Below, piece after piece: positions 16,913-26,153 of a stretch of 64,000 nt of DNA. The position numbers were made by a program, and so were the translations under genes. Position 1 is the first letter of the stretch, and each line of letters opens with the position of its first letter. The stretch lies in assembly GCA_902826685.1 (NCBI GenBank), contig CADEFT010000004.1:95276-159275 (forward strand), in the 5' to 3' direction. The DNA comes from an uncultured Acidobacteriota bacterium. GTDB taxonomy: Bacteria; Acidobacteriota; Terriglobia; Bryobacterales; Bryobacteraceae. The notes under the pieces were generated by a model. The model was given only the letters and a program-made list of their open reading frames with translations. It ran no database searches and had not been told where the DNA came from.

Positions 16913-19350
16913 CGCGGCGCGGCCTTCTGTTGGGCGCGCTGGCTCCGCCGCCCGGGAAATGGTTCCACGACATAACAGCGCACGTCTTCGGAGCCCTGCC
17001 CGCGTTTCGCGATCAACTGGCAAAAGGCATTCCCTACTGGCGCGCGCGTCTCGACGCCATGTGCGGCACCGACGTTTACGGCAGCCAGGGCATCGCCGTG
17101 GGCGACATCGACAACGACGGCCGCGATGAAATCTATGTCTGCCAATCGGGCGGACTGCCGAACCGGCTCTTCCGCATCGGCGCCGGCGGCGCGGCGATCG
17201 ACATCACCGCCGAGGCTGGCGTGGGCATCCTCGACGATACGTCGTCGGCCTTGTTCTTCGACACGCAAAATCGCGGCCTGCAGGATCTGATCGTCCTGCG
17301 ATCGGGCGGCCCGCTGCTGTTCCGCAACCATGGCGACGGCACATTCGCGCTCGACCCGGATGCCTTTCAGTTCGCCCGCCCGCCGCAAGGTTCGTTCACC
17401 GGCATGGCCGCCGCGGACTACGACCTCGACGGGTTCACCGATCTCTATCTCTGCAGCTACATCTACTATCAGAGCGAAGATCAGTATCGCTACCCTACGC
17501 CGTATCACGACGCGCGCAACGGCCCGCCGAATTTTCTATTCCGCAACCAGGGCGGCCGGTTCGTCGACGCGACCCGCGAAAGCGGCATGGACGAGAACAA
17601 CAATCGCTACAGCTTCGCCGCCGCGTGGTGCGACGCCGATGGCGACGGCCGCCCCGAACTCTACGTCGCCAACGATTTCGGACGCAACAACTACTATCGC
17701 TGGGAGGGCGGGCGGTTCCGCGACGCGGCGGCGGATGCCGGAGTGGAAGACATCGGCCCCGGCATGAGCGCCGCCTGGTTCGACTACGGCGGCGACGGGC
17801 GCTTCGACCTGTATGTTTCCAACATGTACACCGAACCGGGCGCGCGCCTGGTGAAGGAGAGGAAGCTCGAGCCGGCCGAAGCGTATCGCCGCCACGCCAA
17901 GGGCAACTCGCTGTATCGCAACCTCGGTACCGGCCGGTTCGAAGAAACCACGCAGGCCGAAATGGGCCGCTGGGCGTGGAGCGCGGATGGCTACGATTTC
18001 GATCTCGACGGCCGCCCGGAACTCTATGTCGCCGCCGGCATGATCACCGGCGACCGTCCGGCCGATCTGCATGAATTCTTCTGGGACAAAGTGGTCACGC
18101 AGAAAGGCCGCGCCTACGAGGAAGGGTGGAACGCCATCAACCAGCGTATCCGCGAGGGCGACTCCTGGTGCGGCCATGATGCCAATGTTTTTTACGCGCT
18201 TGATCGCGGACGCTACACCGATCGCTCCGCGGAAAGCGGCCTGGCGTTCGCCGATGACTCCCGCGCCTTTGCCTTCGCCGATTTCGATGGCGATGGCGTC
18301 ATGGACGTGATCCTCAAAAGCCGGCTGGCGCCGCAGGTCCGCGCCCTGCGCAATGAACGCGGGGCGGGGAAGCCTGTCGTCGGGTTGCATCTCCGCGGCA
18401 CCAGGTCGAATCGCGACGCTATCGGAGCCGTGGTGAAAATCGGCGCCCGCGTGCAGCAGGTGAGCGCCGGGTCGGGCTACCTGTCGCAGCACACCAAGCG
18501 TCTCTACTTCCCGGCGGCGGCCGAGGGCGAGATCCGCTGGCCTTCGGGCTTGCGGCAAAGGTTGACGGGATTGACCGCGGGCCACATGCACGAGGTGGAA
18601 GAAGGCAAAGGCGTCGTGAGACGAACCCCCTTTCGCAAGCGCGTGCCGATGCGCGAGGGCGCGGTCGGGATCGACAATGCGCCCAAGGCTGTCTCAGTCA
18701 GGCTGCTCGACCCGCTGCCGTTTCCCGCTGCCGTTCGGGGAGACCGGGAGCGTGCCGTGCTCGGCCGCTACCTGCGCGATTGGCGCGTGGCGTTTCCGGC
18801 GAATGCTGTGTTTGAGACCAATGAGCGCGGCGAACTGACCGGCGTCGCGGTGGCGGGCTCACCGGTTGGCGCGGCGCTTCCGTTTGACGGCGACTACATT
18901 ACGCGCCCGCGGCGAAGCCTGTTGAAACTGGGAGCCGCGTTTTACCTGGAGCGCCTGCCCGACGCCGCGCTCATCTATTGGGACGATGCGTTGGAGCGCC
19001 AGTCAAACGCCGAAGCCGCCAACGGACTGGGACTCATGTTCGCCCGCCAAAGCCGTCCCCGCGAAGCGCGGGAGTGGTTCGAGAAGGCCATCGCCATCGA
19101 TCCAAAGCACGCCGGCGCCCGCAACAACCTGGGAGTGCTCTATGGGGAAAGCCGCGACTGGGAACAGGCCGTCCGTACGTTTGAAGCCGGCATCGCCGCG
19201 CTGGGTGCCGACGAAACGCTGTATCTGAATCTGGCGCGCATCCATATCCAGAAGGGCGATCGCGTCAAGGCGCGGGAGACGATGGAGCGATTGTTGCGAG
19301 CCAAGCCGGATAGTGGGGTGGCACGGCGGGCCTTGGGGGAGTTGAAATGA
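16909..19350 (+). CDS. CRTAC1-type FG-GAP/UnbV protein fused to C-terminal TPR repeats
   Basis: An 813-residue protein. I start at GTG 16909, which overlaps the previous stop and gives MTRRGLLLGALAPPPGKW, a Tat-like leader. FG-GAP units include GDIDNDGRDEIYVCQ, ADYDLDGFTDLYLCS, CDADGDGRPELYVANDF, YDFDLDGRPELYVAAG and ADFDGDGVMDVILKS. The UnbV part, at about 490-560, includes TRSNRDAIGAVVKIG, SGYLSQHTKRLYF and IRWPSGLRQRL. From about residue 650 the chain becomes TPR (NAEAANGLGLMFARQSRPRE, HAGARNNLGVLYGESRDWEQ). Elsewhere in this window CRTAC1 and TPR are separate coupled genes (7.0-9.6 kb), so this is a fused version of the same pair. Confidence 0.88.
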   Translation: MTRRGLLLGALAPPPGKWFHDITAHVFGALPAFRDQLAKGIPYWRARLDAMCGTDVYGSQGIAVGDIDNDGRDEIYVCQSGGLPNRLFRIGAGGAAIDITAEAGVGILDDTSSALFFDTQNRGLQDLIVLRSGGPLLFRNHGDGTFALDPDAFQFARPPQGSFTGMAAADYDLDGFTDLYLCSYIYYQSEDQYRYPTPYHDARNGPPNFLFRNQGGRFVDATRESGMDENNNRYSFAAAWCDADGDGRPELYVANDFGRNNYYRWEGGRFRDAAADAGVEDIGPGMSAAWFDYGGDGRFDLYVSNMYTEPGARLVKERKLEPAEAYRRHAKGNSLYRNLGTGRFEETTQAEMGRWAWSADGYDFDLDGRPELYVAAGMITGDRPADLHEFFWDKVVTQKGRAYEEGWNAINQRIREGDSWCGHDANVFYALDRGRYTDRSAESGLAFADDSRAFAFADFDGDGVMDVILKSRLAPQVRALRNERGAGKPVVGLHLRGTRSNRDAIGAVVKIGARVQQVSAGSGYLSQHTKRLYFPAAAEGEIRWPSGLRQRLTGLTAGHMHEVEEGKGVVRRTPFRKRVPMREGAVGIDNAPKAVSVRLLDPLPFPAAVRGDRERAVLGRYLRDWRVAFPANAVFETNERGELTGVAVAGSPVGAALPFDGDYITRPRRSLLKLGAAFYLERLPDAALIYWDDALERQSNAEAANGLGLMFARQSRPREAREWFEKAIAIDPKHAGARNNLGVLYGESRDWEQAVRTFEAGIAALGADETLYLNLARIHIQKGDRVKARETMERLLRAKPDSGVARRALGELK

Positions 19351-19360
19351 ACCGCAATCG

Positions 19361-21178
19361 TCACCAGATAAAATCCTTCGCCCCATCCCGCCGGTGATGG
19401 CCGTCGAGCACATGCACCACCCGCACTTTACTCAGCTTCTGAGGCGATAGCTGCCCGATCGGGATGTAGACGATCTTGCGGCCCAGATGGGCGGCGATCG
19501 AACGGAAGATCGACCGCGGCGGCTTGGCGGCGACGTACACCACGTAGGGCTGCGTGGAATAGTCGAGGGCGGCGAGCAGGAGCCGCTCGGGCTTATTCTC
19601 GGCATAGTTGTAGTCGGGGTCGCGCCAGACGTCGTACATGCGGCGCGGCGGCAAAGTCATCAGCAGCCCGCCGTATTCGGCGCGCCCGATGCCGGGGCCC
19701 ACCATTTGATCGAAGGGCTGGGTGGAATAGAACGCCATATCGGATTCGTTCTGGTTCTCGCCAAGCCAGGTGGTGAGGAACGTATAGCGGCCGCCCGGGT
19801 CGTCGTCGAAGATGACGACCACGGCGCTGACGTCGCCCGCCAGGCGCTGCTGCTGCTTCACATAGATCTGGCCGCGATGCCAGTTGCGGATGGTTTCCCG
19901 CATGTCGATGCCATCGAGCACGGAGGTGGTGAAGGGCTCCACGCGGGCCCGCTCGGCGGTGAGAATCGAGCGCGCCTTGTGCTTGAGGAATTCGGCGTAG
20001 CCTTCGATCAACAGGTCCTCGGGCGGGTAGGAGCAGATCGAATCGCCTTCCAGCGCTTCGGCCCATTCCCCGGGCCGTTTCTCCTTCTTGTGAGCCTTCA
20101 GGCTTTTGGGGCGCGAAGGCTGTTTGGGGCGCGGCAGGCGGCGCCGGATGCGCAGTTTGCGCGATTCGAGAAAAACTTCGGAGGCCGAAAGCGGCACGGT
20201 TTCGAGTTCGCAGCGATCGCGCTGCGGCGGGTAGCGATTGGCGGTCTGCCAGACTTCCCACGCATAGTTGTCGTCGACGATGGAGCGGGCGGCTACCGTG
20301 AGATCGTAGAGACCGCACACCAGTTCGCCATTCACGCGGGCGAGATTGCGGGAATAACGGGCGATGGCGCGCCGCTGCCAGTGACTCATCGTTTCCCCGG
20401 CGATGATGCGGTAGGCTTGCTCTGCTTCCTTGAGCAGATCGAGCTGCACCTTGGGACGATCGATGAGGCGGTCGCTTGCGGGGTAGGTCTCGCGATAGGC
20501 GTTATAACGGTGCTGCAGAAACGGCGTTTCGCCGGTGATTTCGGCCAGGCAATCGGGATGCGGATTGAGCAGGCGCAGTTCAAGCCCTTCGGGCGGCTCC
20601 TCGGGTTCCGATTGCGGACGCTCCATGGCGTCGAGCACGGCGTCGAGCACGGGGAGGGAAACCACCACCAGCGTCTGTTCGAGTGGATTGGTTCCCTGCA
20701 GCCGCCAGGCGATGCCGGAGGCGAGCAGATCCAGGGCTTCGATGCGTTGGGGAGGAAAGAGACGGCAGGCTTCGAGATAACCCGCAAGGCCGGTACGGCG
20801 GATGGCGTAGGAATCGGGGTAGCGGTTGACGTGGGTTTGGCGCGGGTCGGTGGAATCGGGCTCGATGAGAACCACTTCGGCGCCGATTTCGCGGGCCGTG
20901 CGAATGGCTTCGATGAAGGGGTCGGCCGGTTCGACGGGGAAATAGATGGATTCGTCTTCGCCGAGATCGGTGAGGATGACGGAGATCTCGGGCATCCGCG
21001 CCATCGCCTTTTCGAGTAGCGGCCCGTAGAAGGAGGGCAACTGGACGGCGACGGCGGCGGGGCGCAGATCGAGCAGCGCGCGGCGCACTTCGATGGCGAA
21101 TTCGACACGGCCGGGGACGACGGGGAAATAGCGCAGGTGTCCGCGCTTCAGATTCAGGGGATCGAGAGCGGCGTCCAT
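19361..21178 (-). CDS. Unrecognised 605-residue protein, possible TraB/ChaN-like N-terminal half
   Basis: GGAGGTGG precedes the ATG at 21178. The first 220 residues (VEFAIEVRRALLDLRPAAVA, YFPVEPADPFIEAIRTAREI, GAEVVLIEPDS) have the rhythm of TraB/ChaN/DUF5682-type folds, where conserved acidic residues follow 'RPDAVAVE'; here the position reads VAVQLPS. A basic linker (about 345-375, RKLRIRRRLPRPKQPSRPKS) separates this from a C-terminal half containing SAVVVIFDDDPGGRYTFLTT and VVHVLDGHHRRDGAKDFIW. There is no signal peptide or membrane span. It is divergent from the DUF1549 gene and convergent with the Mo-enzyme operon. Function unknown; the TraB-like suggestion is weak. Confidence 0.75.
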   Translation of the reverse strand: MDAALDPLNLKRGHLRYFPVVPGRVEFAIEVRRALLDLRPAAVAVQLPSFYGPLLEKAMARMPEISVILTDLGEDESIYFPVEPADPFIEAIRTAREIGAEVVLIEPDSTDPRQTHVNRYPDSYAIRRTGLAGYLEACRLFPPQRIEALDLLASGIAWRLQGTNPLEQTLVVVSLPVLDAVLDAMERPQSEPEEPPEGLELRLLNPHPDCLAEITGETPFLQHRYNAYRETYPASDRLIDRPKVQLDLLKEAEQAYRIIAGETMSHWQRRAIARYSRNLARVNGELVCGLYDLTVAARSIVDDNYAWEVWQTANRYPPQRDRCELETVPLSASEVFLESRKLRIRRRLPRPKQPSRPKSLKAHKKEKRPGEWAEALEGDSICSYPPEDLLIEGYAEFLKHKARSILTAERARVEPFTTSVLDGIDMRETIRNWHRGQIYVKQQQRLAGDVSAVVVIFDDDPGGRYTFLTTWLGENQNESDMAFYSTQPFDQMVGPGIGRAEYGGLLMTLPPRRMYDVWRDPDYNYAENKPERLLLAALDYSTQPYVVYVAAKPPRSIFRSIAAHLGRKIVYIPIGQLSPQKLSKVRVVHVLDGHHRRDGAKDFIW

Positions 21179-21200
21179 CCACCTCCATCATAAGGCTGGC

Positions 21201-21220
21201 GCTTATATAATGGTCTCGCC
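21201..21220 (+). promoter_or_regulatory. -10 box for the DUF1549/DUF1553 gene
   Basis: TATAAT occupies 21206-21211, nine bases before the ATG at 21221. No Shine-Dalgarno or clear -35 sequence is seen. Transcription would start about 3 nt before the ATG. The palindromic TTATATAA core may also serve the divergent gene. Confidence 0.5.
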
Positions 21221-23764
21221 ATGTTCTCCGGATGTTCGCGCTACGCCCTCGTCACGGCGTTAGCGGCGGCTTTCGCCTTTGCGCAAGCGCCGCTGGACGG
21301 CCAGCCCGTGAAAGTCGAGCTTTACGAATCGGTGCCCGCGGGGCAGGAGTTCTCCCCCGATGCCGCGCATCGCACCGAAACCTACACCGAGCCGGTGTTC
21401 GCTTTCGTCGACACTCCCATTAAATTCGCGCCGAATGCGGTACCGGAAGACCGCTCGACGCCGTTCGTGTTGAAGGCGTCGTTCCGGCGCAGCTTTGCGG
21501 CCGGCGCCTACCGCTTCCGGCTGCGGTCGCGCGGCGCGGCGGCGCTCTATCTGGACGGCAAGGAAGTCGCTCGGAACAAGGCGCAGAAGCCGAATACGAC
21601 GGGCGACGATCCAGTGCCGCCGGAAGTGGTGCGCGACGGAACTCCGCTACGGCCGGCCGCCTACCCGCATCAGGACGCGCTGGTTCCGGTAACGCTTGAC
21701 GCGGCCGAACATGAGTTCACGCTGGTGGCGGTGGTCGGTGGCAAGGGACTCTATCCAAGCCCGGGCGAACTGGCGGTGAGTTACTCGGTGAACGGCGGGC
21801 TCGACCGGCTGTTGGGTGGCGATGCCCCCTACTTGAGCGATGCCGCCTGGGAGGCGCTGGTGGCGGCGTCCGAACAACGGCATGGCGCGGCGAACGTGGC
21901 GCGGCGGCGCGAGGCGAGTCAGGGAGTGGTCGCGCAATGGAAGCAGCGGCATGAGCGCGTGCGCGCGTTCTTGAAAGGCAAGCCGTTCCAGGCGGTGCAT
22001 TCGAACATCGACGGATTCTTGAATGCGAAGCTGGCGGAAGCGGGTGTGAAGCCTACGGCGGCGGTGAGCGATCTCGAATTTCTGCGGCGTGTCACGCTCG
22101 ATGTGACGGGCGTGATTCCTACCTCCGGACAGATCGCGGCGTATCTGGCGGCGCCTGCCGGAGAGCGGCGCGCCAAGGCCATCGAGGGATTGTTGAACGA
22201 TCCGGCCTGGGCCGATCACTGGGTCAGCTATTGGCAGGATGTATTGGCGGAGAACCCCGGTATCCTGAAGCCCGATCTCAACAACACCGGTCCGTTCCGC
22301 CATTGGATTCACCAGTCGTTTTCCGACAACGTGGCCTTCGACCGGTTCGCGGCGGAACTGATCGAGATGCAGGGCAGCTCTTACCTGGGGGCTCCGGCGG
22401 CGTTTTCGCAGGCGACGCTGAACGACGCGCCGATGGCGGCGAAGGCCGATATCGTGGCGCAGGCGTTTCTGGGCCAGAGGATGCAGTGCGCGCGGTGCCA
22501 TGACGCCCCGTTCCATCCGTTCAAGCAGAAGGATCTGTTTGGGCTGGCGGCGATGCTCGAAGGCAAGGCTCTGAAGCTGCCGGCGACCAGCACGGTGCCG
22601 CTGAGAGAAGGCGCGCGCAAGCCGATGGTGAACATCGCGCTGAAGCCGGGGGAAGAGATTGCGCCGGAATGGCCGTTCGTGAAGCTGGCGACGCATGCCG
22701 ATTCGGCCGGGATGCCGCTCGATAACGCGCTTCCGACGCGGCGGCAGGTGGCGGCATTCGTGATCTCGCCGGAAAACGAACGCTTCGCCCAGGTGGTGGT
22801 GAACCGCGTGTGGAAGCGGTATATGGGCGTGGGCATCTTCGAGCCGGTGGACGACTGGTCGCGCGGGAAAGCTTCGCATCCGGAACTGCTCAACTGGCTG
22901 GCGCGTGAGTTCACGATGTCCGGGTATGACATGAAGCACCTGGCGCGGACGATTCTCTCTTCCGATGCCTATCAGCGGCGGCCGGTGCCCGATGCCGCCG
23001 CGATGAACGCCGTGGAAGACCGGTTGTTTGCCGGACCGGCGCGCCGCAACATGACGGCGGAGCAACTGGTGGACTCGCTGCACCTGGCTTCGGGCAAGCT
23101 GTTTGCCTGCGAGGAAATGAATTTGAACCCGGCGGGCGACCGGCCTCCGAAGCAGTTTTTGAACATGGGCATTCCGAAACGCTCGTGGCAGATGACGGCG
23201 CTTTCCAACGAGCGCGACCGTCCGGCGCTGGCGCTGCCGATTGCGCAGTCGATCGTGGACGTGCTGACGACTTACGGCTGGCGGCAATCGCGCCAGAATC
23301 CGGCCACGGTGCGCGACGACGCCCCCTCGCCGATGCAGACCTTGATTCTGGCCAACGGAGTGCTGGGAACCCGCATCACGCGGCTTTCCGACGACAGTGC
23401 CTTCACGGAACTGGCGTTGCGGAACGAACCCATCGAGAAGCTGATCGAATCGACGTACGAGCGGGTGCTGTCGCGGCCTCCTCTGGGCGATGAGATGCGC
23501 ACCTTCCGGGAGTTGCTGGCTCCTCACTATGCCGCGCGTGTGGTGGCGGGCGCCGGCCTGGTAAAGAACGGCCGCAAGACCGACAATCGCGTTTCCTGGT
23601 CGAATCACTTGAGCGCCGAAGCGACGCTGATCCGCATGGAGGAAGAGCGGCGCCTGCGGCTTGGCGATGAGCCGACCAAGCGGTTGACGGCGGAGTTTCG
23701 CGAACGCTATGAGGACGCGCTGTGGGCGTTGTTGAACTCACCGGAATTCGTGGTGGTGCCGTGA
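21221..23764 (+). CDS. DUF1549/DUF1553 protein with PA14-like region and CXXCH heme motif
   Basis: An 847-residue exported protein (leader MFSGCSRYALVTALAAAFAF). Residues about 85-190 resemble a PA14-type carbohydrate-binding fold (GAYRFRLRSRGAAALYLDGK). The PSCyt2/DUF1549 part follows (FLRRVTLDVTGVIPTSGQIA, then ADHWVSYWQDVLAENPG). It carries CARCH at residues 423-427, a c-type heme-binding signature near HPFKQKDLFGLAA. DUF1553 makes up the C-terminus (VVVNRVWKRYMGVGIFEPVD, SYMKHL-type DMKHLARTILSSDAYQRRP). Such proteins are abundant in Planctomycetes and Acidobacteria and nearly always precede a DUF1501 gene, as here with a GTGA overlap. The biochemical role is not known. Confidence 0.9.
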   Translation: MFSGCSRYALVTALAAAFAFAQAPLDGQPVKVELYESVPAGQEFSPDAAHRTETYTEPVFAFVDTPIKFAPNAVPEDRSTPFVLKASFRRSFAAGAYRFRLRSRGAAALYLDGKEVARNKAQKPNTTGDDPVPPEVVRDGTPLRPAAYPHQDALVPVTLDAAEHEFTLVAVVGGKGLYPSPGELAVSYSVNGGLDRLLGGDAPYLSDAAWEALVAASEQRHGAANVARRREASQGVVAQWKQRHERVRAFLKGKPFQAVHSNIDGFLNAKLAEAGVKPTAAVSDLEFLRRVTLDVTGVIPTSGQIAAYLAAPAGERRAKAIEGLLNDPAWADHWVSYWQDVLAENPGILKPDLNNTGPFRHWIHQSFSDNVAFDRFAAELIEMQGSSYLGAPAAFSQATLNDAPMAAKADIVAQAFLGQRMQCARCHDAPFHPFKQKDLFGLAAMLEGKALKLPATSTVPLREGARKPMVNIALKPGEEIAPEWPFVKLATHADSAGMPLDNALPTRRQVAAFVISPENERFAQVVVNRVWKRYMGVGIFEPVDDWSRGKASHPELLNWLAREFTMSGYDMKHLARTILSSDAYQRRPVPDAAAMNAVEDRLFAGPARRNMTAEQLVDSLHLASGKLFACEEMNLNPAGDRPPKQFLNMGIPKRSWQMTALSNERDRPALALPIAQSIVDVLTTYGWRQSRQNPATVRDDAPSPMQTLILANGVLGTRITRLSDDSAFTELALRNEPIEKLIESTYERVLSRPPLGDEMRTFRELLAPHYAARVVAGAGLVKNGRKTDNRVSWSNHLSAEATLIRMEEERRLRLGDEPTKRLTAEFRERYEDALWALLNSPEFVVVP

Positions 23765-25023
23765 GGAATCTAACCCGGCGCGACGTTCTGAAGGCGGGCG
23801 CGGCGGCGGCCGCGATGCCGCTGGCGGCGAGCTTCCCCAAGGGCCAGGCCGACGCCTGCATCTTCCTGTGGCTGGGCGGAGGCGCGGCGCACACCGATAC
23901 CTTCGACCAGAAGGTGAAGGGCGATCTGAAGAAAAAGCCAGGCTCGGCTTACGAGGGCATCGATACGGCCATTTCGGGCGTTCGTGTCTGCGAACATTTG
24001 AAGCGCACGGCAGCGGTGCTCGACCGGTGCGCCGTGGTACGTTCCATCACCCATTCGATCAAGGCCGAACATGCGGCGGCGGCGAACCTGGTGCATACGG
24101 GACGGCTGCCGAGCGGCACGATTCAATACCCGTCGATCGGGTCGATCGTTTCGCATCAACTGGCGGCGAAGTCGGATGAGATTCCGGCGTATGTGGTGAT
24201 GGGGTATCCCAACATCACGCGCGATCCGGGGTTTCTTGGCGCTAAGCACGGCTACGTCTATCTCACCCAGATCGAGACGGGACCCAATGGGCTGATCCGG
24301 CCTCCCGATGTCGATTTGAACCGGCAGGACCGGCGGGAGACGTTACTCGCCCGCACGCGGGACGGCTTTGCGCAGCGCCACGCCGAGGATAAGACGATTC
24401 AGAACCAGGCGTCGATCAGCCGCCAGGGCTTCAAGCTGGCCGGGCCGCGCTTCATTAACGTGTTCGACCTGAAGCGTGAGAACGCCGGGCTGCGGGAAGC
24501 CTACGGAGGCGAGTTCGGGCAGCGGTGTTTATTGGCTCGGCGCCTGGTGCAATCGGGCGTGCGGTTTGTGGAAGTCTCGTTCAATCTGAACTTTCTGAAC
24601 GGCACCGGCTGGGATACGCACAACGAAGGCCAGCTCAAACAGCATCTGCTGATTCAGGATCTGGATCAGGCGTTCGCCACGCTGCTGGGGGATCTGGAAA
24701 AGAACAGGATGCTCGAGACGACGCTGGTGGTGGTGGCGACCGAGTTCGGCCGGCCGCCGGAGTTCGATAGCGGCGGCGGACGCGGGCATCAGTCGGAAGC
24801 CTACAGCATGGTGCTGGCGGGCGGCGGATTGCGCACGGGCCGCGCGATTGGAACCACCGACGACATCGGGGAAAAGGTGGTGGAGCGTCCGGTCAGCATT
24901 CCGGATTTCCACGCCACTATCCATTGCGCGCTGGGAATCGATCCGTCGAAGAATCTGTACGCCGGAGACCGGCCGGTGCCGATTACCGACCACGGCCAGC
25001 CTATCCAGGAGTTGTTCGCTTAG
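23761..25023 (+). CDS. DUF1501-family protein with Tat leader
   Basis: A 420-residue protein. The GTG at 23761 overlaps the DUF1553 stop and yields MRNLTRRDVLKAGAAAAAMP, a textbook twin-arginine leader. The alkaline-phosphatase-like core has ACIFLWLGGGAAHTDTFDQK, DRCAVVRSITHSIKAEHAAA, NGTGWDTHNEGQLKQHLLIQ and VVVATEFGRPPEFDSGGGRG followed by GHQSEAYSMVLAG, the order seen in DUF1501 proteins with conserved His and Asp metal-type residues. It is expected in the periplasm or at the surface together with the DUF1549/1553 partner. The stop overlaps the BAX-inhibitor-like gene by 4 nt on the opposite strand. Confidence 0.92.
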   Translation: MRNLTRRDVLKAGAAAAAMPLAASFPKGQADACIFLWLGGGAAHTDTFDQKVKGDLKKKPGSAYEGIDTAISGVRVCEHLKRTAAVLDRCAVVRSITHSIKAEHAAAANLVHTGRLPSGTIQYPSIGSIVSHQLAAKSDEIPAYVVMGYPNITRDPGFLGAKHGYVYLTQIETGPNGLIRPPDVDLNRQDRRETLLARTRDGFAQRHAEDKTIQNQASISRQGFKLAGPRFINVFDLKRENAGLREAYGGEFGQRCLLARRLVQSGVRFVEVSFNLNFLNGTGWDTHNEGQLKQHLLIQDLDQAFATLLGDLEKNRMLETTLVVVATEFGRPPEFDSGGGRGHQSEAYSMVLAGGGLRTGRAIGTTDDIGEKVVERPVSIPDFHATIHCALGIDPSKNLYAGDRPVPITDHGQPIQELFA

Positions 25024-25727
25024 TCGCGGCGTCCGCCGCCGGCCAGGCGCAGCAGGATGTTCAGCGCCGCGACGAAGATGTTGAACACGCCGGCGAACAG
25101 TGCTAGCGCGCCGGGAATCGGGCTATCGGCGTCGGGGGTCGTGAGCACGCCGCTGGTGGAGGAAACCAGTGCGAAGACGCCCATGGCGCCCACGGCCAGG
25201 CTGATGGCGAATCCCAGCCAGCCGAGTTGCAGCCAGCCGTTGAGCAGCATCGCGCCCAGAACGGCGAAGAACATGCCGGTCATCAAGGCGCGCGGCGCCG
25301 AGAACGTGCGGCCGGAGACCATCACGAATCCGGTTACGCCGATAAAGACGGAGGCCGTAATACCAAGCGCCGACACAATCAGCCACGGCGACATCCGGCT
25401 GGCGATGAACAGTAGCGGCGAAATCGCCAGGCCCGAGAGGAAGCCGTCAAAAACCAGGGCGCTGACGCCGAGCACCGGGTTATGGCGCGCGGCCATGGCG
25501 ATGCGCGGAACCACGTTCAGCAGCACCAGCGCGACAATCCAGCCGACGAAATTGCTGAACAAACCGACGATGGTTTCCGACGTCGCGCCGATATAGCCGC
25601 CGGCCATGGCGCTGAACATCGCCAAACCAAAGAACAGGTAGGTCTGTTTGATGACGCTCGACTGCCGGACCGTCAGCGGAGTGGTGGCGGTCAGCTTATC
25701 CCAGGCAGATAGATTCGGGTTGTTCAC
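25020..25727 (-). CDS. BAX inhibitor-1/YccA-family membrane protein
   Basis: A 235-residue protein with seven hydrophobic segments beginning about residues 29, 58, 91, 116, 146, 168 and 208. VSALVFDGFLSGLAISPLLF and VFIGVTGFVMVSGRTFSAPR match the Bax1-I/YbhL/YccA pattern. The family acts in the inner membrane; in E. coli YccA modulates FtsH, and eukaryotic relatives conduct calcium. The start is a GTG at 25727, with GGAGG about 13 nt upstream. A TATAAT on the minus strand at 25754-25749 provides its probable -10 box. It is a stand-alone gene. Confidence 0.9.
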   Translation of the reverse strand: MNNPNLSAWDKLTATTPLTVRQSSVIKQTYLFFGLAMFSAMAGGYIGATSETIVGLFSNFVGWIVALVLLNVVPRIAMAARHNPVLGVSALVFDGFLSGLAISPLLFIASRMSPWLIVSALGITASVFIGVTGFVMVSGRTFSAPRALMTGMFFAVLGAMLLNGWLQLGWLGFAISLAVGAMGVFALVSSTSGVLTTPDADSPIPGALALFAGVFNIFVAALNILLRLAGGGRRD

Positions 25728-25748
25728 GGAGTTATGGGCCTCCGCCCG

Positions 25749-25754
25749 ATTATA
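25749..25754 (-). promoter_or_regulatory. -10 box (TATAAT) for the BAX-inhibitor-like gene
   Basis: A perfect TATAAT on the minus strand gives an expected transcript start near 25742 and a 15-nt leader containing GGAGG. No good -35 match is present. Confidence 0.5.
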
Positions 25755-25823
25755 GCGCTGGCGGCGAGAGAGGGAGCGCGTAGGTTTGACACCTTGCCCA
25801 TATCGGCCCGCGAGGGGCGGCTT

Positions 25824-26153
25824 TCATGTTGGTGTAGCGGGGACATGGACTAGCTGTCCCGCTTGGATCGTCTCCACGGCCTCCAATAAGTCCCGCTGTA
25901 GCGCCTGGTAGTGCACCAGCCGATTCTTCGCCACATGGGCGACAATGATCCCCATTTGGAGCTTCGGGATGTTCTGTTGAAACTCGATGTTCCCATCAAT
26001 GGTTATCAGCACGTCAAACTGCTGCTGAGCGAGCGCCAGGAGTGGGCCATCTTCCAACGTGTCCCACCCTTCGTCATGCACGGTGGTGCATTCATGACCG
26101 GTGAAGATGGCCTTGACGCGAGGATCTACGCACTCGTCAATGAGGACGCGCAT
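25824..26153 (-). CDS. DUF5615 PIN-like toxin
   Basis: A 109-residue protein beginning MRVLIDECVDPRVKAIFTGH, the Mut7-C/DUF5615 PIN-like start with its first acidic residue (D6, E7). VHDEGWDTLEDGPLLALAQQ and FDVLITIDGNIEFQQNI supply the later acidic and Asn residues of the expected nuclease site. Its 5' end overlaps 28 bases of the DUF433 gene, and the pair has the usual antitoxin-first order. A type II ribonuclease toxin is the family expectation; activity is not shown here. Confidence 0.85.
   Translation of the reverse strand: MRVLIDECVDPRVKAIFTGHECTTVHDEGWDTLEDGPLLALAQQQFDVLITIDGNIEFQQNIPKLQMGIIVAHVAKNRLVHYQALQRDLLEAVETIQAGQLVHVPATPT

Noticed and set aside
14762..17023. 753-residue open frame on the minus strand
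   Set aside because: It runs antisense across several genes with recognisable families or tight coupling; no ribosome site or motif of its own.
21647..23608. 653-residue Arg/His-rich minus-strand frame
   Set aside because: Antisense to DUF1549/DUF1553 gene; the Arg/His excess is typical of a shadow frame.
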